A DNA stretch of 64,000 bases, taken from positions 2,790,001 to 2,854,000 of the forward strand of contig NZ_AP025503.1 in NCBI RefSeq assembly GCF_024347575.1. Reading direction: 5' to 3'. Made by a program: the position numbers and the translations under genes. This DNA is from Vibrio pelagius. GTDB lineage: Bacteria > Pseudomonadota > Gammaproteobacteria > Enterobacterales > Vibrionaceae. Shown in pieces: positions 29,526 to 35,608 of the stretch. The notes below the pieces were generated by a model, which ran no database searches, had not been told where the DNA came from, and saw nothing but the letters and a program-made list of their open reading frames with translations. Position 1 is the stretch's first letter. Each line of letters begins with the position of its first letter.

Positions 29526-30326
29526 GTGACTAGATTTTGCCAAATCATCAATATATCTAGGCAAGCATATTATAAACAGTGTCTTATTGACGATCGTAAC
29601 AGGCAGCGTGACAAAGCTCTTCTGAGCTTTGTTCGTGAAACTCGCATCAAACAGGCTCGAATAGGAACGAGAAAGCTTAAGTACATGATGGAAAAAGCTG
29701 GAATGAAAGTAGGTCGGGATTATCTATTTTCTCTGCTTAAACATCATCGGCTGCTTGTGAAGGTTAAACGTGCTTACCATCGAACAACGGATAGCCATCA
29801 TAGGTTTTACTGCCACCCAAATAAAATAAAGGATGGCTTTAAGCCCGAAAGACCGGAACAGTTGTGGGTTGCTGATATTACTTACCTTCCAACCTATGAG
29901 GGAAACAGTTACGTCAGTCTTATCACTGATGCCTATTCCAGAAAGATCGTCGGATACAGCGTGGATGACAACATGCAGACGAAGGCCGTAAAACAAGCTT
30001 TTATAAGAGCTTTGAGAGAACGTCGAAATCAGGAAAGCTTAATCCATCACTCAGATAGAGGCTCACAGTACTGTTCAAAGGAGTACCAAGACTTACACTC
30101 TAGGCACAAGATCGTGTGTTCCATGACTGATGGATATGACTGCTATCAAAATGCCTTGGCAGAGAGAGTAAATGGTATTTTGAAAATGGAATACTTGTTG
30201 AAGAAACCTAAAGATGTTGCTCAGGCGAGAAAAATGGTCGCCGAGTCAGTAGAAATCTATAATCAGATGAGGCCACATACGGCCTTAAAATACAAAACGC
30301 CCGATGAAGTACATCGAGCGTTTTGA
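29526..30326 (+). CDS. IS3-family transposase OrfB (DDE catalytic part)
   Basis: The 266 codons encode an RNase H-like integrase core. The segment from GTG at 29526 starts TRFCQIINISRQAYY, followed by the three catalytic residues in WVADITYLP (Asp), IHHSDRGSQY (Asp) and ALAERVNGILKMEYL (Glu). The open frame extends upstream to the slip site, so the active enzyme is probably OrfAB made by -1 frameshifting rather than OrfB initiated alone; no ribosome site is evident at 29526. Nothing appears truncated. Confidence 0.95.
   Translation: MTRFCQIINISRQAYYKQCLIDDRNRQRDKALLSFVRETRIKQARIGTRKLKYMMEKAGMKVGRDYLFSLLKHHRLLVKVKRAYHRTTDSHHRFYCHPNKIKDGFKPERPEQLWVADITYLPTYEGNSYVSLITDAYSRKIVGYSVDDNMQTKAVKQAFIRALRERRNQESLIHHSDRGSQYCSKEYQDLHSRHKIVCSMTDGYDCYQNALAERVNGILKMEYLLKKPKDVAQARKMVAESVEIYNQMRPHTALKYKTPDEVHRAF
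30294..30324. terminator. Possible terminator at the end of orfB
   Basis: AAAACGC-CGATG pairs with CATCG-GCGTTTT around AAGTA, with one mismatch (C opposite A), spanning the orfB stop codon. Both strands end in four Ts. It could stop transposase transcripts and, on the minus strand, partly stop read-through from ytfK. Confidence 0.55.
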
Positions 30327-30333
30327 CTAAAAA

Positions 30334-30359
30334 GTGTCAACCCATATCAGGACGGGTCA
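30334..30359 (-). repeat. Right terminal inverted repeat of the IS
   Basis: Read on the minus strand it begins TGACCCGTCCTGATATGGG and ends TTGACAC. It ends the element with ...GGGTCA and is followed directly by the GCG copy of the target duplication. Confidence 0.93.
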
Positions 30360-30380
30360 GCGATTAAAAAACAATGCGTA

Positions 30381-30581
30381 CTACATCGACATGCACGCAA
30401 TGGTGCCATTCACTTCTTTAAATACATGGAGCTTTTTTTGGTCTGTCACTTCAGGAAGAAGGACTTTTCCTTGGTCGAATCTAAATTCACCGATACCTTC
30501 GATGCTAAATTGACCTTTGAATAGGACTTTAACGAAACGCGCCACTTGACGAGGGCGGTAAGTAGAAAATTCACGCAGCAT
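30381..30581 (-). CDS. ytfK: YtfK (DUF1107), small stress-response protein
   Basis: The start is placed at the ATG at 30581 (66 residues, MLREFSTYRPRQVARFVKVL) with GAGG seven bases upstream; the longer frame to 30659 adds 26 unconserved residues. The sequence VARFVKVLFKGQFSIEGIG and FRFDQGKVLLP aligns clearly with E. coli YtfK (DUF1107). In E. coli YtfK promotes (p)ppGpp accumulation by acting on SpoT during phosphate or fatty-acid starvation. It points toward the IS, 20 bases from the insertion point, so its transcript is now antisense to the transposase genes. It is divergent from ytfJ. Confidence 0.9.
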   Translation of the reverse strand: MLREFSTYRPRQVARFVKVLFKGQFSIEGIGEFRFDQGKVLLPEVTDQKKLHVFKEVNGTIACMSM

Positions 30582-30833
30582 AAACAACCTCAATTCCGTC
30601 TGAGTACAACAGTTTGTGATCAGCTCTTCACTTTTGAGCAAAGCACAAATAACAGCCATATCCGTTGGCTGATAGCAAAAAAATCTGTCGATTCCCTTGA
30701 TATAGTTGCATTATACCCTTTAGTAACAACTCCGCAACACCTTTCAACGACGCACGATAAAAAAGTAAGCGAGGCATTTTATTTATTTCATATTATACTT
30801 CGAGAGCAAACCAACAAGCGGAACAAAAATATA

Positions 30834-31385
30834 ATGAAAAACAAAACTCTACTGGCTTTATTAGCCGCAGCCTCTCCAATATTCGCCAATGCTCACAACC
30901 TATCGGTTGGCGATCCCCTACCACCAGTCAGCGTCACAGCTCATGGTGAAATCACCTTAAACAACGGCTCAACTGGCTACCAAGCTTGGGCAACCACAGA
31001 CATGCTAGGCAAAGTACGTGTTGTTCAAGCGATTGCTGGACGCAGCAGCTCTAAAGAGCTTAACGCGCCTCTAATGGCAGCCATTACCGCGTCTAAATTC
31101 CCCGAAGATGCTTACCAAACCACAACCATCATCAATCAAGATGATGCGATTTGGGGCACAGGCTCTTTTGTGAAATCATCAGCAGAGAGCAGCAAAGAGG
31201 AGTTTCCTTGGTCTTCAATGGTACTGGATGAAGAAGGTGCCGCAGCATCCGCCTGGGAGCTGAAAGAAGAGAGCTCTGCAATTATCGTCCAAGACAAACA
31301 AGGTAAAATCCTATTTGTGAAAGAAGGGGCGTTAAGCGAAACTGAAGTCTCTGAAGTTATTCAACTTATTAAAGCTAATCTTTAA
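30834..31385 (+). CDS. ytfJ: YtfJ, periplasmic thioredoxin-fold protein
   Basis: The start is placed at the ATG at 30834 (183 residues), which gives a signal peptide MKNKTLLALLAAASPIFANA; an upstream in-frame extension of 96 codons across the ytfK region is rejected. The mature protein matches E. coli YtfJ throughout (SVGDPLPPVSVTAHGEI, GKVRVVQAIAGRSSSKELNA, PWSSMVLDEEGAAASAWEL). The family has a thioredoxin-like fold but lacks a CxxC motif, so no redox role can be claimed. It is divergent from ytfK, as in E. coli. Its transcript would end in the palindrome at 31420-31446. Confidence 0.9.
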   Translation: MKNKTLLALLAAASPIFANAHNLSVGDPLPPVSVTAHGEITLNNGSTGYQAWATTDMLGKVRVVQAIAGRSSSKELNAPLMAAITASKFPEDAYQTTTIINQDDAIWGTGSFVKSSAESSKEEFPWSSMVLDEEGAAASAWELKEESSAIIVQDKQGKILFVKEGALSETEVSEVIQLIKANL

Positions 31386-31419
31386 TAATTATTACTTTCT
31401 TTTACAAGATTTATTGATA

Positions 31420-31446
31420 GGACGTTGTTATATTATAACAACGTCC
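31420..31446. promoter_or_regulatory. Perfect 27-bp Zur-box palindrome overlapping a terminator structure
   Basis: Thirteen bases GGACGTTGTTATA, a central T, and the exact reverse complement TATAACAACGTCC form a perfect palindrome. Its core TGTTATA-T-TATAACA matches the gammaproteobacterial Zur consensus (TGTTATANTATAACA). It lies 24 bases before the first gene of the zinc locus and 34 bases after ytfJ. The -10-like TATAAC (31434-31439) is inside it, so Zur-zinc binding would block the promoter. As RNA it folds into a 13-pair hairpin followed by TTTTTCTTTTT, so it should also terminate ytfJ. Confidence 0.9.
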
Positions 31447-31457
31447 TTTTTCTTTTT
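31420..31457 (+). terminator. ytfJ terminator made of the Zur palindrome plus T-run
   Basis: The hairpin described at 31420-31446 is followed immediately by TTTTTCTTTTT (31447-31457), which fits a rho-independent terminator for ytfJ. A transcript starting at a promoter overlapping the box would begin after most of the left arm and so escape it. The double use is read from the sequence; function is inference. Confidence 0.75.
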
Positions 31458-31470
31458 GGTTCAACTTATC

Positions 31471-31764
31471 ATGATCTGGTGCGCCCACTCACTCACAACT
31501 AGACGCTCTGTCCTGTGCATGCTCGGGTTAATGATCATGTTGTCGTGGTGCGTGGCACACCACATCGTTGATGCCAATCCAGAGCACCACACTCATCACC
31601 AATGTGAACTGTTTTCCGTCAATCAGTTGGGGTTTGCGCACGATTTACCACAACTTCCTGAATTAAATATCGATTTCATTGTCCTATCCAATGAACCAGC
31701 TCGTAAGCCACAAAGACTCCACTTTGCTTATCTCGCTCGTTCACCACCCGTGAAGATGACTTAA
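31471..31764 (+). CDS. DUF2607-like small His-rich membrane protein of the zinc locus
   Basis: The likely start is the ATG at 31471 (97 residues, MIWCAHSLTTRRSVLCML); no good ribosome site is visible, and ATG 31519 is an alternative. A single hydrophobic segment (about residues 14-29, VLCMLGLMIMLSWCVA) is followed by HHIVDANPEHHTHHQC, a His/Cys cluster that could bind zinc, and a polar tail. It resembles the Vibrio family DUF2607; I recall the family rather than proving it here. It is the first gene after the Zur box and is followed 46 bases later by zrgA. The T-rich leader and lack of a Shine-Dalgarno suggest weak or leaderless-like translation. Confidence 0.75.
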   Translation: MIWCAHSLTTRRSVLCMLGLMIMLSWCVAHHIVDANPEHHTHHQCELFSVNQLGFAHDLPQLPELNIDFIVLSNEPARKPQRLHFAYLARSPPVKMT

Positions 31765-31810
31765 TTAATTTAATCTGCTTTTAATTTATCTTTTTATTTA
31801 GGAATACCCA

Positions 31811-32566
31811 ATGAAACCTTCTATTTTAGCCGTTGTTATCGGCATGACAGTATCTACTACCGCTATCGCTGATGATCATTTTCGCTCCCATGATGCTCAC
31901 GTTCATGGTGCGGTTGAGGTCAATATCGCTCAAGACGGCAAAGAACTTTTGGTTGAAGTCACCGCTCCGGGTGCAGACGTGGTTGGTTTTGAACATGCTC
32001 CTCAGACACCTGAGCAAGTCGCGACACTAGAAAAAGCGACAGCACTGCTGAACCAACCGAATAAGTTATTCGCGTTTGAAGGCGCAGATTGTACGCTTGA
32101 GTACAAGTCTGTGACTCATACCTTGGGTGAAGATGACCATGAAGGTCACGATCACGACAAACATGATCATGGGCACCACGAAGACCATGACCATGATAAG
32201 CACGATCATGAGCACCACGAAGGTCATGACCATGATAAGCACGATCATGAGCACCACGAAGGTCACGACCATGATAAGCACGATCATGAAAACCACGAAG
32301 GTCACGATCATGATAAGCACGATCATGAAAACCACGAAGGTCATGACCACGATCAGCACGAACATCACGACCATGCTGCAGGTGGCCACGGTGAGTTCAC
32401 AATCGAATACCACTACCAGTGTTCAAACGTGGCTAAGCTAGATACCGTTGAAACACAATGGTTCTCGAACTTTGCCAATACAGAGTCAATGACTGTGAAT
32501 CTATTAACGGATCGCGCACAGACTCAACAGAAGCTAACGCCAAGCAACACTAGCTTCCGTTTCTAA
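31811..32566 (+). CDS. zrgA: ZrgA, DUF2796 periplasmic zinc-binding protein with His/Asp repeats
   Basis: The 251-residue precursor has a signal peptide (MKPSILAVVIGMTVSTTAIA) followed by a DUF2796 domain in two parts: SHDAHVHGAVEVNIAQDGK... (about 25-110) and FTIEYHYQCSNVAKLDTVET (about 195-250). Between them lie five 13-residue repeats of the type GHDHDKHDHEHHE plus a partial sixth, an obvious zinc-binding region. In Vibrio cholerae the homologous locus (zrg) is Zur-repressed and acts as a second zinc importer beside ZnuABC. AGGA precedes the ATG by nine bases. The protein probably captures zinc for the ATPase-permease pair downstream. Confidence 0.88.
   Translation: MKPSILAVVIGMTVSTTAIADDHFRSHDAHVHGAVEVNIAQDGKELLVEVTAPGADVVGFEHAPQTPEQVATLEKATALLNQPNKLFAFEGADCTLEYKSVTHTLGEDDHEGHDHDKHDHGHHEDHDHDKHDHEHHEGHDHDKHDHEHHEGHDHDKHDHENHEGHDHDKHDHENHEGHDHDQHEHHDHAAGGHGEFTIEYHYQCSNVAKLDTVETQWFSNFANTESMTVNLLTDRAQTQQKLTPSNTSFRF
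32144..32380 (+). repeat. Tandem 39-bp repeats coding His/Asp-rich units in zrgA
   Basis: Five complete 39-bp units run from 32144 to 32338, each coding a 13-residue unit of the form GHDHDKHDHEHHE with few changes (Gly/Asp at 1, Glu/Gly at 10, His/Asn at 11). A diverged sixth unit follows to about 32380. Units 2-3 and 4-5 are most alike, suggesting recent duplication. Unit number is likely to vary between strains. Confidence 0.92.
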
Positions 32567-32597
32567 TCGTACATTAATTTAGAAACACAACGAACAG

Positions 32598-32623
32598 CAG
32601 CCAAGTGATCTCTCACTTGGCTG
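32598..32623 (+). other. Strong hairpin between zrgA and the ABC genes
   Basis: CAGCCAAGTGA pairs perfectly with TCACTTGGCTG around TCTC (11 pairs). The following bases TCTTGCTCTG are not a good U-run, so it may be an mRNA-stabilising or attenuating hairpin that raises zrgA expression relative to the downstream transporter genes, rather than a full terminator. The 156-base gap also leaves room for another promoter, which I could not define. Confidence 0.65.
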
Positions 32624-32722
32624 TCTTGCTCTGATACGAACAGAGTCGCTCAAATGGTGATTCATAGAGCAATCCCCTAGAATATCGATTTAAGCAAAAC
32701 CGCTAAGTGAGTAGGAGCTTAT

Positions 32723-33439
32723 ATGTCCTTTGACCAATCATCGCTTGTCGTTAAATTGGAAAACGTCAGTTTCCGTTGGAAGCCTGATCTCCCACCGACA
32801 CTCGAAATACCCTCTCTTCATATCCACGCCAAAGAGCACCTTTTTATTAAAGGGCCAAGTGGCTGTGGTAAGTCGACACTACTGGGGTTGTTAACGGGAA
32901 TAAACCAAGCACAACAAGGTGAAGTTTCCATCTTGGGTCAAGATCTTAACCAACTATCGCCTCGCCAGCGCGACAAGTTTAGAGCGGACCACATAGGCTA
33001 TATTTTCCAGCAATTCAATCTATTGCCATACTTATCAGTGACAGACAACGTGACACTACCTTGTCAGTTTTCGAGCATCAGAAAACAGAATGTCACTCAG
33101 GGGAACAACGAATTAAAAGCCACGGCTGAAACTCTTTTACAGAGACTCAAACTACCGGAAGCATTGATGAATAAGCCGGTAACCGAGCTCAGTATCGGAC
33201 AACAACAGCGTGTAGCAGCGGCACGAGCGTTAATGGGTCAGCCACAAATCATTATTGCAGATGAACCCACATCAGCACTCGACCATGACAACAGAGAAGC
33301 CTTCATTGAGTTGCTGCTTGAACAAGCTAACCAAGCCAACTCCACACTCATTTTTGTCAGCCATGATCCAACACTCGAAAAGCTGTTCACTCGTAGCATC
33401 GATCTCACGACCGTTAATCAAGCGAGGGCTGTCGTATGA
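32723..33439 (+). CDS. LolD/MacB-type ABC ATPase of the zinc locus
   Basis: The 238-residue ATPase has Walker A GPSGCGKST (about 51-59), Q-loop GYIFQQFNLLPYLSVTDN, signature LSIGQQQRVAAARALMG and Walker B IIIADEPTSALDHDNR. The Q-loop and Walker B resemble LolD, FtsE and MacB rather than the ZnuC importer group. AGGAG lies seven bases before the ATG, and the stop overlaps the permease start (ATGA). In V. cholerae this position is one of the zrg genes (probably zrgB); I leave the symbol blank because the letter assignment was not checked. Confidence 0.85.
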   Translation: MSFDQSSLVVKLENVSFRWKPDLPPTLEIPSLHIHAKEHLFIKGPSGCGKSTLLGLLTGINQAQQGEVSILGQDLNQLSPRQRDKFRADHIGYIFQQFNLLPYLSVTDNVTLPCQFSSIRKQNVTQGNNELKATAETLLQRLKLPEALMNKPVTELSIGQQQRVAAARALMGQPQIIIADEPTSALDHDNREAFIELLLEQANQANSTLIFVSHDPTLEKLFTRSIDLTTVNQARAVV

Positions 33440-34695
33440 AAGTAATCACTCACTTAGCACTCAAAAGTGTACTCAACCGTAAGGCCACTGCCATTCTCAC
33501 GATTCTAACCGTCGCGGTTTCCGTCATTCTGCTGCTTGGTGTAGAACGTGTGCGCACAGAGGCAAAAAGCAGTTTCGCCAATACCATTTCTGGAACCGAC
33601 CTAATTGTCGGTGGTCGTTCTGGACAGGTAAACCTACTGCTCTATTCTGTGTTCAGAATCGGTAACGCAACCAATAACATCGACTGGAAAAGCTACCAAG
33701 AGTTCAAGCAGCATAAAGCGGTAAAATGGGCGATTCCAATTTCATTAGGCGATTCGCACAAAGGCTTTCGCGTAATGGGCACCAACCACAGCTACTTTGA
33801 GCACTATCGCTACGGAAGTAAGCAACCACTTACTTTCCAACAAGGTCGTGAGTTTAATGAACTGTTTGATGTTGTGATCGGTGCGGATGTGGCGAAACAA
33901 CTCGACTATAAGATTGGCGATAAAATTATCCTAGCGCACGGTATCAGTGATGTGGCATTCAGCCGCCACGATAACCTGCCATTTACTATCGTAGGTATCA
34001 TTGCGCCAACAGGAACACCGGTAGATAAAACCGTACACGTATCGCTCGAGGCTATTGAAGCTATTCACGTGGGTTGGGAATCTGGAGCCAATCTTGGTCA
34101 TACGCCAGACGCTGAGACACTAAAAACCTACGACTTTCAGCCAAAACAGATCACCGCAATGATGCTTGGCCTGAACTCTAAGATTCAAACATTCGCACTA
34201 CAACGCGAAATCAACACTTACCGACAAGAGCCATTAAGCGCAATCATGCCCGGTATTGCACTGCATGAATTATGGGGCATGATGGCCGTCGCTGAGCAGG
34301 CACTGCTTGTTGTATCCGGTTTTGTCGTAGTCGCAGGTCTACTTGGCATGCTCAGTAGCCTATTGACTAGCTTACAAGAACGTCGCAGAGAGATGGCTAT
34401 CTTACGAGCGATGGGCGCGAGGCCAAGACACGTATTCGGGTTACTGATCAGTGAAGCCAGCGCGCTTACCTTCCTTGGTATTACTCTAGGTGTTGGATTG
34501 CTCTTTGGTCTCATTGCAGTAGTTGCTCCTATCGTGCAACAAAGTTATGGTATCAACATATCAATATCCGCAATCACCCCACATGAGTGGAAACTCATTA
34601 TGATGGTTCAAATTGCTGGAGTTATCATTGGCTTTATTCCCGCTTTCCGCGCGTATCGTCAATCACTTGCTGATGGCATGACCATTCGAATTTAA
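33436..34695 (+). CDS. MacB/FtsX-type ABC permease of the zinc locus
   Basis: The 419-residue protein has the architecture of type VII ABC permeases: one N-terminal membrane helix (about 18-36, ATAILTILTVAVSVILLLG), a large periplasmic domain (about 40-285) and three C-terminal helices (about 290-410) with the FtsX motif QERRREMAILRAMGARPRHV between the second and third. Such proteins usually convert cytoplasmic ATP hydrolysis into periplasmic motion and do not pump across the inner membrane. Its place next to a zinc-binding protein suggests release or delivery of zinc in the periplasm. Probably zrgC in V. cholerae terms (not verified). Confidence 0.83.
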   Translation: MKVITHLALKSVLNRKATAILTILTVAVSVILLLGVERVRTEAKSSFANTISGTDLIVGGRSGQVNLLLYSVFRIGNATNNIDWKSYQEFKQHKAVKWAIPISLGDSHKGFRVMGTNHSYFEHYRYGSKQPLTFQQGREFNELFDVVIGADVAKQLDYKIGDKIILAHGISDVAFSRHDNLPFTIVGIIAPTGTPVDKTVHVSLEAIEAIHVGWESGANLGHTPDAETLKTYDFQPKQITAMMLGLNSKIQTFALQREINTYRQEPLSAIMPGIALHELWGMMAVAEQALLVVSGFVVVAGLLGMLSSLLTSLQERRREMAILRAMGARPRHVFGLLISEASALTFLGITLGVGLLFGLIAVVAPIVQQSYGINISISAITPHEWKLIMMVQIAGVIIGFIPAFRAYRQSLADGMTIRI

Positions 34696-34709
34696 TATAG
34701 GGACACACT

Positions 34710-35222
34710 ATGCAACACAAACTCTTGCTGATCCTTGGGTTGCTTCTGTTTCCGTTTGCGACAGCCGCACACGCAGAAGCACCATCAACAGAAGAATCGG
34801 TTCTTACTTTGGAATGGATTGACCTAATTCCAGAATCAGAACGCGCTCAGCTCGATCCTTTTGGCATGCCAACCGTCGATCACAGTCAAGAGAACCCTCA
34901 GCAATCAAAATTGGGGGCTGTTCGCCCAGAGCTGAATGGAAGCAAGGTAAAGATTCCTGGTTTTGTTATCCCTCTTGAAGGGGATGAGAATATGATCACT
35001 GAGTTTCTACTGGTGCCATATTTCGGGGCGTGTATTCACGTACCGCCGCCGCCACCAAACCAGATCATCTATGTGAAGTTTCCAAAAGGTGCTCCAATCC
35101 AACAGTTGTGGGATGTTATCTATTTAGTGGGGACACTGAAAACAGAAACCATTACGCATGACTTGGCGCAAACTGGGTATCTTATTGAAGGGGTAGCAAT
35201 CGAAGAGTACGACGATATGTAG
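34710..35222 (+). CDS. DUF3299 secreted protein of the zinc locus
   Basis: The 170-residue precursor has a signal peptide (MQHKLLLILGLLLFPFATAAHA). The mature part contains the family block GSKVKIPGFVIPLEG, FLLVPYFGACIHVPPPPPNQ and a C-terminal domain. The CIHVPPPPPNQ stretch, with Cys and His, is the striking feature and may bind metal; no catalytic role is known. GGGAC precedes the ATG by about nine bases. It lies 14 bases after the permease, as last gene of the zinc locus. In V. cholerae it is one of the zrg genes. Confidence 0.82.
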   Translation: MQHKLLLILGLLLFPFATAAHAEAPSTEESVLTLEWIDLIPESERAQLDPFGMPTVDHSQENPQQSKLGAVRPELNGSKVKIPGFVIPLEGDENMITEFLLVPYFGACIHVPPPPPNQIIYVKFPKGAPIQQLWDVIYLVGTLKTETITHDLAQTGYLIEGVAIEEYDDM

Positions 35223-35247
35223 GGATATCGTTTTAATGATGATGAAG

Positions 35248-35276
35248 ATGGTAGCTCACTTGGGCTGCCATTTTTT
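35248..35276 (+). terminator. Terminator after the zinc locus
   Basis: ATGGTAGC pairs with GCTGCCAT (one G-T pair) around TCACTTGG, followed by five Ts. It lies 26 bases after the DUF3299 stop codon. Confidence 0.85.
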
Positions 35277-35339
35277 ATCGGCAACGGTTTATAAGCAACT
35301 AGTGTTATAACAATTTAATAACGATGAAATATCGCTAGT

Positions 35340-35444
35340 TTACGCAATATATTTAGACAAATACGCTAGGATAGCAACGTAACTAACGAGCAATAGCCCA
35401 ATTACCAGCTGTTTTTTCAGCTTATTATTATTCACTTGATTCAT
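35340..35444 (-). CDS. 34-residue small membrane protein, unnamed
   Basis: A 34-codon frame begins at an ATG (35442-35444, minus) preceded by AAGGAGG four bases upstream, one of the strongest ribosome sites in the window. It encodes MNQVNNNKLKKQ followed by a single hydrophobic helix (residues 13-31) and a Lys-Tyr-Ile-Ala end. Positive charges before the helix predict the N-terminus inside. It resembles known small inner-membrane peptides by size and layout but I do not recognise a family. It is convergent with the zinc locus and divergent from the TIGR03899-like gene. Confidence 0.7.
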   Translation of the reverse strand: MNQVNNNKLKKQLVIGLLLVSYVAILAYLSKYIA

Positions 35445-35608
35445 AACTCCTCCTTGGATTACACAACAAATTTAACATTTTATTATCATCATAAAAAGTA
35501 AAATTTTGTTTAATCCTTCAACTTTACTCGCAATCTCTAGTCACAAGTTCAATTAAGAGTTACATTTTAATCAGTTACATTTCTGTCTTAAGGTTTGTAG
35601 GTATCTCT

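Larger units (their letters stand above)
29069..30359 (+). mobile_element. Complete IS3-family insertion sequence (IS150-like), 1,291 bp
   Basis: The element has imperfect 26-bp terminal inverted repeats (21 of 26 identical), a GCG direct duplication at 29066-29068 and 30360-30362, and two overlapping frames for an OrfAB transposase joined by an A AAA AAG slip site. Both frames are open and the DDE residues are present, so it looks functional. It is inserted between msrA and ytfK. Only the family is assigned; the exact name would need ISfinder. Confidence 0.96.

Noticed and set aside
29122..30326. Transposase as a frameshifted pseudogene
   Set aside because: The two-frame structure with an A AAA AAG slip site is normal for IS3-family elements; both frames are intact.
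30546..30833. A 96-codon N-terminal extension of ytfJ
   Set aside because: It overlaps the ytfK coding region and promoter, has no signal peptide at its start, and the ATG at 30834 gives a signal peptide and family length.
32144..32380. Regular repeats that could suggest a CRISPR array
   Set aside because: The units are contiguous without spacers and encode a continuous His/Asp-rich protein segment.
32066..32413. Long antisense open frame through the zrgA repeats, rich in Val, Ile and Met
   Set aside because: It mirrors the His/Asp codons (CAT/GAC) of the repeats on the other strand; no ribosome site and no independent support.
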